NCBI GenBank assembly: GCA_007570945.1
Contig: RKSH01000195.1
Coordinates: 1 to 10,457 of the forward strand
DNA: 10,457 nucleotides
Reading direction: 5' to 3'
From: Gammaproteobacteria bacterium
GTDB taxonomy: Bacteria; Pseudomonadota; Gammaproteobacteria; Arenicellales; Spongiicolonaceae
Shown: positions 1-6,567 of the stretch, piece after piece
How the letters are laid out: each line of letters starts with the position of its first letter
Numbering within the stretch: the stretch's first letter is position 1
Position numbers and translations under genes: made by a program
Notes under the pieces: model-generated
Seen by the model: the letters and a program-made list of their open reading frames with translations, nothing else
Databases searched by the model: none
Told to the model about the DNA's origin: nothing

Positions 1-1
1 A

Positions 2-61
2 GTCACGCCATCGCCGGATGCCTTGGGCGCGCCGGTGGCGACATATGGAGATGCAACATGA
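2..61 (+). CDS. C-terminal end of an enolase-superfamily protein (5'-truncated)
   Basis: Reading from base 2 gives 19 codons (VTPSPDALGAPVATYGDAT) and then TGA. The TGA overlaps the next gene's ATG in an ATGA arrangement, typical of translationally coupled operon genes. The peptide resembles the tail of that next gene (VTPDAGALGAAVG), and also the 'GLGITPDE..FGPPVA' tail I recall from hydroxyproline-betaine epimerases. I therefore infer that the cut-off upstream gene is a paralogue of its neighbour, giving two enolase-superfamily enzymes in tandem. Only the tail is visible, so neither its catalytic residues nor its function can be judged. The frame is open to the left edge. Confidence 0.6.
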   Translation, partial: VTPSPDALGAPVATYGDAT

Positions 62-1161
62 AAATCACCGGCATCAACATCTACAACGTCCCCCTCACCA
101 GCCGCGCCGCCTATTACATGGCCGAGGGCAAGACCTGCGACACCGTGGACAGCATCGTCTTGGAGGTGCGCACCGACGGCGGCGTCAGCGGCTGGGGCGA
201 GGTGTGCGCCATTCCCCATTACCTGCCGGCGTACGCACGCGGCGTGGCACCGGCGGTGGCGGAGTTGGCGCCGTGTTTAATCGGCGCCGACCCGCTGGGG
301 CCGGCGGCGGTGATGGCGCGCTGCGATGAGTTTTTGCGCGGGCATGTGTACGCCAAGTCGGCGCTGGACATGGCGTTGTGGGACATCACGGGCAAGGTTT
401 GCGGCCTGCCGCTGTATCGATTGCTCGGCGGGCGGCGGGTGGCGGCGGCGCCGCTATACCATTCCATCACCTGCGTCGCGCCGGAGGAAATGGCGCGCAT
501 TGCCAAAGACGCTTACGCCCAGGGCATCCGCCAGTTCCAGGCCAAACTCGGCGCCGATGGCGATTGGCGGACTGACGTGGAACGTTTAAGTGCGGTGCGC
601 GATGCCATCGGTCCGCGGGCGCTTTTGTACGGCGACTGGAACTGCGGCGGCGGCCGGCTGGAGGTGATTCGCGTGGCGCAGGCGGTGCGCCATTTGGATG
701 TGATGTTAGAGCAGCCGTGCGAGTCGCTGGCGGCATGCGCCGAGGTGCGGCGGGTCAGCGGCATGGCGATGAAGATGGATGAGTGCTGCCACGACCTGGC
801 GACGTTGTTGCAGGCGCATGCGCTGGGCTGCATGGACGTGGTGGCGCTGAAGTTTTCCAAGTTCGGCGGCGTGACCCCGCTGTGCCGGGCGCGCGACATG
901 TGCGCGCACCTGGGCGTCGGCATGGTGGTGGAGGACACCTGGGGCTCGGATATCGCCACCGCGGCGGTGGCGCATGTGGCGGTGACGGTGGCCGGAAAAT
1001 TTCTGCAAAACGCCTGCGACTTGTCCGGTTACGTCACGCCGCACACCGCCCCCGACGGCCCGCGGCGCGACCAGGCGAAGTTGCAACCGTCCGAGCGCCC
1101 CGGCCTGGGCGTGACGCCGGATGCCGGGGCGCTGGGGGCGGCGGTGGGGGTGGTGGAGTAG
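58..1161 (+). CDS. Enolase-superfamily (mandelate racemase/muconate lactonizing) enzyme, hydroxyproline dehydratase or betaine epimerase-like
   Basis: A 367-residue protein, the usual length for the mandelate racemase/muconate lactonizing group. These cytosolic, Mg-dependent enzymes abstract the proton alpha to a carboxylate. The N-terminal capping domain spans about residues 1-125 and includes GHVYAKSALDMALWD; the barrel follows. Candidate catalytic residues are Lys163 (QAKLG) and Lys265 (LKFSKFGG), a Lys/Lys pair on opposite faces. Candidate metal ligands are Asp193 (GDWN), Glu218 (LEQPC) and Asp241 or Glu242 (MDE). The EQPC and EDTWGSDI motifs resemble the 4-hydroxyproline betaine 2-epimerase / cis-3-hydroxy-L-proline dehydratase clade, so a hydroxyproline or proline-betaine substrate is likely but unproven. 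The start is well supported: GGAG at 47-50 lies 7 bases before ATG, which overlaps the upstream TGA. The upstream neighbour appears to be a paralogue, and a HemL-like aminotransferase follows after a repeat-filled spacer. Confidence 0.9.
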   Translation: MKITGINIYNVPLTSRAAYYMAEGKTCDTVDSIVLEVRTDGGVSGWGEVCAIPHYLPAYARGVAPAVAELAPCLIGADPLGPAAVMARCDEFLRGHVYAKSALDMALWDITGKVCGLPLYRLLGGRRVAAAPLYHSITCVAPEEMARIAKDAYAQGIRQFQAKLGADGDWRTDVERLSAVRDAIGPRALLYGDWNCGGGRLEVIRVAQAVRHLDVMLEQPCESLAACAEVRRVSGMAMKMDECCHDLATLLQAHALGCMDVVALKFSKFGGVTPLCRARDMCAHLGVGMVVEDTWGSDIATAAVAHVAVTVAGKFLQNACDLSGYVTPHTAPDGPRRDQAKLQPSERPGLGVTPDAGALGAAVGVVE

Positions 1162-1174
1162 ATTCCCGCTCGCC

Positions 1175-1341
1175 GGATGACGGTCTTGGATGCGGAAATG
1201 GCGCCGCGGGAGGCGGAGGCGTTGGTTGCAAGGGCCGGAATGATGGTTTGACTTTCGGGAACGGTGGTTTGCAGTGCGGAAATGGTGGACTGAGTCCCGG
1301 AAATGACGGTGACAGTGGCGGAAACTGTTGTAAACTTCGCC
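1175..1341 (+). repeat. Degenerate tandem repeat of about 21 bp in the intergenic spacer
   Basis: The 208-base spacer between 1161 and 1370 is mostly a run of diverged units whose starts fall at 1175, 1194, 1215, 1237, 1258, 1278, 1299 and 1320, so the spacing is 19-22 bases and mostly 21. Most units begin with a variant of GGAAATGGTGG: GGAAATGGCG at 1194, GGAATGATGG at 1237, GGAACGGTGG at 1258, GGAAATGGTGG at 1278, GGAAATGACGG at 1299. The second halves are more variable. Translated in any open frame the array reads as a seven-residue repeat, which explains long spurious reading frames across it. There is no constant-repeat/unique-spacer structure, so it is not CRISPR. The first unit is preceded by GATTCCCGC, and GATTCCCGC..GGATGACGG faintly resembles dispersed GGGAATGACGG-type proteobacterial repeats. 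Function is unknown. Confidence 0.7.
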
Positions 1342-1369
1342 AACCCCGCCGGCGCTTCGGTTCAGTTTC

Positions 1370-2683
1370 TTGTCAAGCAATCCCGCAAAAAATTCCAGCC
1401 GGAATAACCGCGACCACTGGCAAATCGCCGAGTCGCTTCTGCCCGGCGCCGGGCTGGGCGGGTATTCGCTGCCGCGGGAGGTGCGGTTTGTCATCCGCGA
1501 GGGGCGCGGCGGGCGGCTGGTTTCGGTGGACGGGCGCGAGTACGTGGATTTTGTGTGCGGCGCCGGCGCCACGATTATCGGCCACAACCACCCGGCGGTC
1601 ATTGAGGCGGTGCGCGAGCGCGCCGGGCGCGGCATGCATTTTTTCGGCGCGCTTAACGACGCCGCGCTGGAACTGGCCGAGGAGTTGGCCGCCGCCATTC
1701 CCTGCGCCGAGCGCATCATCTTCACCACCACCGGCTCCGAGGCCACCGCCTACTGCATGCGCATCGCGCGCGCCGCCACCGGCCGGCCGCGGGTGCTTAA
1801 ATTCGAGGGCGCCTACCACGGCAACCACGACTACGCCGCTTTCAGCATGTTCCCCGCCGCGCCGGCCAAATACCCGGCGGCCAAACCGGATGTGGGCGGC
1901 GTGCCGGTGGCGCTGGATGCGACCATGTCGGTGGCGCCGTTTAATGATTTGGCGACGGTGGAAAAAATTCTCGCCGAGCAGTCCGAAGAAATCGCGGCGG
2001 TGATGGTTGAGCCGGTGCAGCGGGTGATTTTTCCGCACGACGGTTTTCTTGCCGGCTTGCGCGCGCTCACCCACCGTTACGGCGTGTTGTTAATTTTCGA
2101 CGAAGTGGTCACCGGCTTCCGCCTCGCCTACGGCGGCGCGCAGGAATATTTCGGCGTGCGCCCGGATCTTGCAAGTTACGGCAAGATTGTCGGCGGCGGC
2201 GGACCGCTGGGCTGTGTCGCCGGCCGCGCCGATTTGCTGGAGACCACCAACCCCGGCCGCAAGGGCCGCGCCGACTACGCGTACATCAACGGCACCCTGC
2301 ACGGCAACCCGGTGGCCGCCGCCGCCGGCCTCGCCACCCTGCGGGTTTTGCGGGAATCCGGTTTTTATGACCGTTTCCACGCCCGCGCTGATGAGTTTCG
2401 GGGGGCGCTCACCGATGTGCTGACTCAAACCGGCGTTCCCGCAATCGTGGCCGGCGCGGCCTCGTTCTGGCAATTCCTGTTCACCGAGCGGGCGCCGGCC
2501 AACCAGATGGAGGTGCTGGCCAGCGGCATGCAACGTTCGGCCGCGCTGGATTTGGAACTGCTGCGCGGCGGCGTTTATGTGCTGCCAAACGTCCGGCGCT
2601 TTTTCTCCGCCGCGCATGACGCCGCCGACCAGGCGGCGGTGACCGCCGCCCTCGGACGCGCCTGCCGCGCCCTGGCAACTTGA
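1370..2683 (+). CDS. Class III PLP-dependent aminotransferase, HemL (glutamate-1-semialdehyde aminomutase)-like
   Basis: A 437-residue fold-type I pyridoxal-phosphate enzyme of the class III aminotransferase family, cytosolic. The PLP phosphate site is TTTGSEAT (119-126), with GAYHG at 147-151. Asp244 in FDEVVTGFR should contact the pyridine nitrogen, and Lys272 in SYGKIVGGG is the predicted Schiff-base lysine. GTLHGNP (about 308-314) corresponds to the GTLSGNP loop of glutamate-1-semialdehyde aminomutase. The N-terminus lacks the PGGVNSPVRAF motif of true HemL, so I read it as a HemL-like enzyme acting on an unknown amino compound, possibly in catabolism linked to the upstream enolase-superfamily genes. 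The start is TTG: the only in-frame stop upstream is TAA at 1331-1333, no ATG or GTG lies between, and later starts would cut into the fold. No Shine-Dalgarno sequence is visible before it, so low or unusual initiation is possible. Confidence 0.9.
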   Translation: MSSNPAKNSSRNNRDHWQIAESLLPGAGLGGYSLPREVRFVIREGRGGRLVSVDGREYVDFVCGAGATIIGHNHPAVIEAVRERAGRGMHFFGALNDAALELAEELAAAIPCAERIIFTTTGSEATAYCMRIARAATGRPRVLKFEGAYHGNHDYAAFSMFPAAPAKYPAAKPDVGGVPVALDATMSVAPFNDLATVEKILAEQSEEIAAVMVEPVQRVIFPHDGFLAGLRALTHRYGVLLIFDEVVTGFRLAYGGAQEYFGVRPDLASYGKIVGGGGPLGCVAGRADLLETTNPGRKGRADYAYINGTLHGNPVAAAAGLATLRVLRESGFYDRFHARADEFRGALTDVLTQTGVPAIVAGAASFWQFLFTERAPANQMEVLASGMQRSAALDLELLRGGVYVLPNVRRFFSAAHDAADQAAVTAALGRACRALAT

Positions 2684-2714
2684 CGCACCGGCGCCGGCGG
2701 TGAACAATCAGGGC

Positions 2715-4772
2715 ATGGCCGGGCACGCCACCGAAAACATCCGCAACATCGCCCTGGCCGGCCACGCCGGCAGCGGCAAGACCACGTTGGCCGAGGCCAT
2801 GCTGTTTGCCGCCGGCGCAATTCGGGAGCAGGGCGCGGTGGACAAGGGCACCACGGTCAGCGACTTTGATGCGCTGGAACAAAAGCACCGCCATTCCCTC
2901 GGCACGTCGGTGATGCACCTAAGCCACGGCGACAGTTTCATCAACCTTCTGGACACACCGGGCTACCCGGACTTCATCGGCCCGGCGCTTGCCGCGTTGC
3001 GCGCGGTGGAAACGGTGGCGGTGGTGGTCAACGCCCAGGCCGGGGTGGAAAGCGCCGCGCGCAGAATCATGGAATGGTCGCGGGAGCAGAAGTTGTGCCG
3101 CATCATCGTGGTGAACAAAACCGACGCCGCCGATGCGGACCTGGCCGCGCTGTATGAATCCATCCGCGAAAATTTCGGCGCCGAATGTCTGGCGATTAAT
3201 TTGCCGGGCGGCGGCGATGTGGTGGATTGTTTTTTTGACGCCGGCGGCAAGGCGGATTTTTCCACCGTGGAAGATGCGCACACCGCAATCATCGACCAGG
3301 TGGTGGAGGTGGACGAGGCGTTGATGGAGGTGTATCTGGACAAGGGCGCGGTGCCGCCGGCGCAGTTGCACGATGCTTTTGAGCAGGCGTTGCGCGAGGG
3401 GCATCTGGTGCCGGTGTGTTTTGTCTCGGCGCAAAGCGGCGCCGGGGTGAAGGCGCTGCTGGACATCATTGACAAACTTCTGCCCAACCCGATGGAGGGC
3501 AATCCGCCGCCGTTTATTCGCGTGCCGGATGGCGGTGAAGGTGAGGGCGGCGCCGGCGAAGAGCGGCCGGTGCAAGTGAAGGCGGACGCTGAGGGGCATG
3601 TTCTTGCGCATGTGTTCAAGGTTTCCTTTGACCCCTTTGTCGGCAAGTTCGGCATCATCCGCGTGCACCAGGGCAGCGTCACCCGCGACAGCCAGCTGTT
3701 TACCGGCGCCGCGCGCAAGGCGTTTAAGGTGGGCAACTTTTTCCAATTGCAGGGCGGCGCCACCAGTGACGGCGGCACCGCCATTCCCGGCGACATCCGC
3801 GCCATCGCCAAGGTGGACGAAATCGCCTACGACGACGTGCTGCACGATTCCCACGACGAAGACGCCATTCGCATGGCGCGCCTGCCGCTGCCGGCGCCCA
3901 TGGCCGGCCTTGCCATCAGCGCAAGGCAGCGCGGCGACGAGCAGAAGATCGCCGAGGCGCTGAACAAAGTCGCGGAATGCGACCCGTGCCTGTGCGTGGA
4001 GCGCAACCCCGGCGGCGAGACCGTGCTGCGCGGCATCGGCGACCTGCATCTTCGCATCGCCCTGGAGCGCATGGGCGAATTGTCCGGCGTGGAGGTGGAC
4101 ACCGCACGGCCGTCGGTGCCGTACCTTGAAACCATCACCCGCGCCGCCGAGGGCCACTGCCGCCACAAAAAACAAACCGGCGGCGCCGGCCAGTTCGGCG
4201 AGGTTTTTCTTAAAGTGGAACCGCTGGCGCGCGGCGCCGGGTTTGAGTTTGTGAACAAAATCACCGGCGGCGTGATTCCGTCGCAGTTCATTCCGGCGGT
4301 GGAAAAGGGCGTGCGCCAGGTGCTGGACGGCGGCGCTTTCGCCGGTTTCCCGCTGGTGGATGCGCGGGTGACGGTGTACGACGGCAAGCACCATCCGGTG
4401 GATTCCAAGGAGGTGGCTTTCGTCACCGCCGGCAAAAAAGCCTTCACAGACGCCGTGGGCAAGGCCGCGCCGGTGGTGCTGGAACCCATCGTGGCGCTGG
4501 AAATAACCATCCCCGGCGGCAACATGGGCGATGTCACCGGCGACCTGTCCTCGCGCCGCGGCCGGGTGAGCGACACCGAATCCCTGGCCGGCGGCATGAC
4601 TTTAATTCGCGGCCAGGCGCCGCTTGCCGAAATGGACGACTACCAGTCGCGCCTCAAGTCCATCACCGGCGGCGAGGGCTCTTTTTCCATGCAGCTCAGC
4701 GGCCACGAAAAAGCCCCGGCCGATGTGCAGAAAAAATTGCACGAGGCGTTCAAGCCGGGCGGCGACGACTAA
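2715..4772 (+). CDS. Elongation factor G-like translational GTPase, EF-G2 type
   Basis: A 685-residue full-length EF-G relative. The G domain carries GHAGSGKT (16-23), DTPGYPDF (80-87), NKTD (134-137) and SAQSG (238-242). Domain IV starts near 478 with HKKQTGGAGQFGEV and includes YDGKHHPVDSKE, and a domain V/C-terminal region follows. Two features place it in the EF-G-like EF-G2 group rather than canonical FusA: the switch I region lacks the RGITI motif, and the catalytic His of DTPGH is Tyr84. Members bind and hydrolyse GTP on ribosomes, but their physiological role is poorly defined. A glycine/glutamate-rich insertion (about 272-284) follows the G domain. A GTG at 2700 would add five residues; I prefer ATG at 2715 because MAGHATENIRN fits the family N-terminus, although no strong ribosome binding site separates the two. 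The gene starts 31 bases after the aminotransferase stop. Its own stop overlaps the opposing moaE-fusion stop. Confidence 0.93.
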   Translation: MAGHATENIRNIALAGHAGSGKTTLAEAMLFAAGAIREQGAVDKGTTVSDFDALEQKHRHSLGTSVMHLSHGDSFINLLDTPGYPDFIGPALAALRAVETVAVVVNAQAGVESAARRIMEWSREQKLCRIIVVNKTDAADADLAALYESIRENFGAECLAINLPGGGDVVDCFFDAGGKADFSTVEDAHTAIIDQVVEVDEALMEVYLDKGAVPPAQLHDAFEQALREGHLVPVCFVSAQSGAGVKALLDIIDKLLPNPMEGNPPPFIRVPDGGEGEGGAGEERPVQVKADAEGHVLAHVFKVSFDPFVGKFGIIRVHQGSVTRDSQLFTGAARKAFKVGNFFQLQGGATSDGGTAIPGDIRAIAKVDEIAYDDVLHDSHDEDAIRMARLPLPAPMAGLAISARQRGDEQKIAEALNKVAECDPCLCVERNPGGETVLRGIGDLHLRIALERMGELSGVEVDTARPSVPYLETITRAAEGHCRHKKQTGGAGQFGEVFLKVEPLARGAGFEFVNKITGGVIPSQFIPAVEKGVRQVLDGGAFAGFPLVDARVTVYDGKHHPVDSKEVAFVTAGKKAFTDAVGKAAPVVLEPIVALEITIPGGNMGDVTGDLSSRRGRVSDTESLAGGMTLIRGQAPLAEMDDYQSRLKSITGGEGSFSMQLSGHEKAPADVQKKLHEAFKPGGDD

Positions 4773-5449
4773 ACCTGATATTTTTCCTTCCACTCCTCGT
4801 AGCGCATGCCGTAGATAATTTCCCGGCACTGCGGGTCGCTGAGGGTGAGGCCGCGCTCGGCGGCCTCGGCGCGGTACCATTTGGACAGGCAGTTGCGGCA
4901 GAAGTCGGCGAGGTTCATCAGGTCGATGTTCTGCACCTCGGTGTGCTCGCGCAGGTGTTGTCGCAAACGGCGGAACACCGCGGCCTCTATTTCGGTGGTG
5001 CAGTGCGGCGGCGGGGTGTTTTGCCCCACCCACTCCTTGGCGCCGGCGCCGGCGGTTTGTTCCTGTTTCCAGAACGGCGCCTGGGATTTTAATTGTTCCA
5101 TCATTTCGCGGCAGGCGGTGAACGCGGCCCGGCGGTGCGGCGCCCAGGCGGCGGCGAGGACGATGGGGTCGGCGGGGGCGACCCGGCCGGTGCGGTGGAG
5201 GATGAGCGCGGCGCTGAGTTGGTGGCGGCTTGCCGCGCGCTGGGCGATGGCCCGCGTTTGTTTTTCGGTCATGCCGGGGTAGTGCTCCAGGGTCATGGCG
5301 CGCACTTCGCGGCCGTTGTTGAAGTCGCGCATCGTGCCGACAAAAGCGGCGCAGGCACCGTCCTTGCCCGGGGCGAGTTGTTGCTGGTGATGCGCCAGTT
5401 CCCGCCAGGGGTCAAAATCCCCGGCGCGCAGCTCCACGGTGGTTTTCAT
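4769..5449 (-). CDS. moaE: Molybdopterin synthase large subunit MoaE fused to a DUF1244-type domain
   Basis: A 226-residue protein in two parts. Residues 1 to about 140 are MoaE, which with MoaD-thiocarboxylate converts precursor Z (cPMP) to molybdopterin in the cytosol. Support comes from FVGTMRDFN (36-44), HRTG (85-88), PHRRAAF (104-110), Lys121 and PFWKQE with Lys128; these two lysines correspond to active-site lysines of E. coli MoaE. After a linker with a PPP stretch, residues about 152-226 match the DUF1244 family as I know it: FRRLRQHLREHT, VQNIDLMNL, FCRNCLSKWY with CxxC at 174-177, and IIYGM..EEWKEKYQ. DUF1244 has no established function and usually stands alone. The ATG overlaps the moaD stop (ATGA), as expected for a coupled synthase pair. 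No other molybdenum cofactor genes are present. A sequencing error joining two genes is possible, but the frame is continuous with even codon use. Confidence 0.9.
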   Translation of the reverse strand: MKTTVELRAGDFDPWRELAHHQQQLAPGKDGACAAFVGTMRDFNNGREVRAMTLEHYPGMTEKQTRAIAQRAASRHQLSAALILHRTGRVAPADPIVLAAAWAPHRRAAFTACREMMEQLKSQAPFWKQEQTAGAGAKEWVGQNTPPPHCTTEIEAAVFRRLRQHLREHTEVQNIDLMNLADFCRNCLSKWYRAEAAERGLTLSDPQCREIIYGMRYEEWKEKYQV

Positions 5450-5688
5450 CCGCCGGTCACCGGCGGGAAGAACGCCACCTCGTCGCCGTCCTTGACCGGC
5501 GTGTCGGGGGCGGCGTATTCGTGGTTGACGGCGGCGAGCACGTTTGCGCCGTTCATGTCGTCACCGTCGCCCGCCACCTGCCGCCACACGCCGCTGACGG
5601 TGGGCGGTTCGGGAACGGCGCCGAGGCCGACGCCGGCCGCGCCCATGCGCTCCCGGATTGATGCGAAGAATAAAACTTTAACAGGCAT
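5446..5688 (-). CDS. moaD: Molybdopterin synthase small subunit MoaD
   Basis: An 80-residue ubiquitin-like sulfur carrier. The C-terminal Gly79-Gly80 is the hallmark: MoeB adenylates it and it becomes the thiocarboxylate that donates sulfur to cPMP within the MoaD2-MoaE2 complex. Other family signs are the N-terminal VKVLFFASIRE strand, the AVNHEYA segment (53-59) and the KDGDEVAFFPPVTGG ending. The length is normal. The gene lies directly upstream of the moaE fusion with a 4-base ATGA overlap, so the two subunits are probably made in balance. It diverges from the methyltransferase gene across 27 bases. No convincing Shine-Dalgarno sequence is visible before this ATG. Confidence 0.93.
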   Translation of the reverse strand: MPVKVLFFASIRERMGAAGVGLGAVPEPPTVSGVWRQVAGDGDDMNGANVLAAVNHEYAAPDTPVKDGDEVAFFPPVTGG

Positions 5689-5715
5689 GACTGCGGTTCA
5701 CTGTATCATTTTCCC
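5689..5715. promoter_or_regulatory. 27-base divergent promoter region between moaD and the methyltransferase gene, possible leaderless start
   Basis: Only 27 bases separate the two divergent ATGs, so the promoters must overlap this gap or reach into the neighbouring coding sequence. On the + strand, TATCAT at 5704-5709 matches four of six bases of a -10 box and would place transcription initiation at about 5716, exactly on the ATG. That would give a leaderless mRNA, consistent with the absence of a purine-rich ribosome binding site. The best -35 candidate, TTAACA at 5678-5683, lies 20 bases upstream, which is too far for an ideal promoter. This is a tentative call. Confidence 0.3.
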
Positions 5716-6567
5716 ATGCGCGATTCATCCGCACCGCAATACCGCGCCGCCCTGCGCGCGTGGTTTGCGACGCCGCCGGGGCGCGAACTGGCCGCCGCCG
5801 AGGCCGGCCGGTTGCGCGCCATGCTGCCGGCGGCCTATCTGCCGGCGGCGGCGCAAATCGGCGGCGTGCATCTGGACGGCGTAATGGCGGCGGTCAACAC
5901 CGGGGTGCGCGCGGTGGTGGGTCCATTGGCCGGAACGGTGACCGCGGGCCCCGAAATGGTGACTGCGGATGCAAAAACGGCCGCCGCCGAGGCCGAAACG
6001 GCGCCTCCGGCCCTGCTGACGGTGCATGCGAAGCCCGAACACACCCCCCTGGGCGGCAACAGCATTGACCTTGCGCTGCTGCCGCACACGCTGGATTTGT
6101 GCGCCGACCCGCATGCGGTGCTGCGTGAGACGGCGCAGGTGGTGGCGCCGGACGGCTACATCGCGGTGGCCGGGTTTAATCCGCACGGTTTGTGGGCGTG
6201 GCTGAACTGGCTGCGCCCGGGATCGCCGCACCCGCCGCGCCGCGGCCGCCATCACCCGCTGGCGGTGGTGCAGGACTGGCTGGCATTGCTGGGTTTTGAG
6301 CCGGTGGCCGGGGAGATGGTGTTTTACCGCCCGCCGTTCACCGATGCGCGGCGGCCGCGCTGGCGGCGGTGGCATGAGCGGCTGGCTTTTCTGGAGCGCG
6401 CCGGGCCGAGGTGGTGGCCCTTTGCCGCCGCCGCATATGTGCTGTTGGCGCGCAAGAAAACGCTGCGCTTGGCCGGCGTGGCTGAGCGCGCACGGGCCGC
6501 GCCGGGCCTGGCTGTGGCGCCCTCACCGGTGGCCGCGGCGGCCAGTTTGCAGGCGCCGAACTCATGA
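5716..6567 (+). CDS. YafS-like SAM-dependent methyltransferase domain protein, degenerate
   Basis: A 283-residue protein. The central part resembles the class I methyltransferase found upstream of rnhA in Gammaproteobacteria (E. coli yafS): PLGGNSIDLALLPHTLDLC (111-129), then DPHAVLRE and APDGYIAVAGFNPHGLWAW (144-162), the post-I to motif III region. A C-terminal hydrophobic/basic segment WWPFAAAAYVLLARKK follows. The expected glycine-rich SAM-binding motif I near residues 45-60 is reduced to AQIGGVHLDG, and the next strand is replaced by a low-complexity stretch (about 72-107, rich in Thr, Ala, Val and Glu) encoded by 21-base tandem repeats. Activity is therefore uncertain; it may be a non-catalytic paralogue. 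ATG 5716 is the only plausible start, because no ATG or GTG lies between it and the upstream in-frame TAA at 5671. The stop overlaps rnhA (ATGA). Confidence 0.85.
   Translation: MRDSSAPQYRAALRAWFATPPGRELAAAEAGRLRAMLPAAYLPAAAQIGGVHLDGVMAAVNTGVRAVVGPLAGTVTAGPEMVTADAKTAAAEAETAPPALLTVHAKPEHTPLGGNSIDLALLPHTLDLCADPHAVLRETAQVVAPDGYIAVAGFNPHGLWAWLNWLRPGSPHPPRRGRHHPLAVVQDWLALLGFEPVAGEMVFYRPPFTDARRPRWRRWHERLAFLERAGPRWWPFAAAAYVLLARKKTLRLAGVAERARAAPGLAVAPSPVAAAASLQAPNS
5911..6036 (+). repeat. In-frame 21-bp tandem repeat tract inside the methyltransferase gene
   Basis: Units of exactly 21 bases can be laid out from 5911, 5932, 5953, 5974, 5995 and 6016. The clearest starts are GGAACGGTGACC (5932), GAAATGGTGACTGCGG (5953), AAAACGGCCGCC (5974) and GAAACGGCGCC (5995). 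A 21-base period keeps the frame and gives a seven-residue protein periodicity (TVTAGPE, MVTADAK, TAAAEAE, TAPPALL). The core GAAAYGGTG and the spacing match the repeat in the spacer at 1175-1341: GGAACGGTG occurs at 1258 and 5932, and GAAATGGTG at 1279 and 5953. The block GGATGC-NNAAA-N-GGC occurs in both places, at 1188 and 5967. This suggests one repeat family in both sites, though high GC and divergence leave room for chance. Confidence 0.55.

Noticed and set aside
1125..1160. G-quadruplex motif in the G-rich end of the enolase-superfamily gene
   Set aside because: Only three runs of four or five G plus GG pairs are close together; the strict four-run pattern is not met and GC bias explains it.
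1175..1341. CRISPR array
   Set aside because: Units are adjoining and diverged, with no constant repeat separated by unique spacers and no cas genes nearby.
1029..1343. Minus-strand frame across the repeat array reading as a seven-residue repeat protein
   Set aside because: The periodicity comes from the DNA repeat itself and appears in several frames on both strands; there is no ribosome binding site or domain to support translation.
2919..4394. 491-residue open frame on the minus strand inside the EF-G2 gene
   Set aside because: It is a shadow of strongly GC-biased codons, His/Arg/Ala-rich with no recognisable domain, lying wholly within a clear EF-G2 gene.
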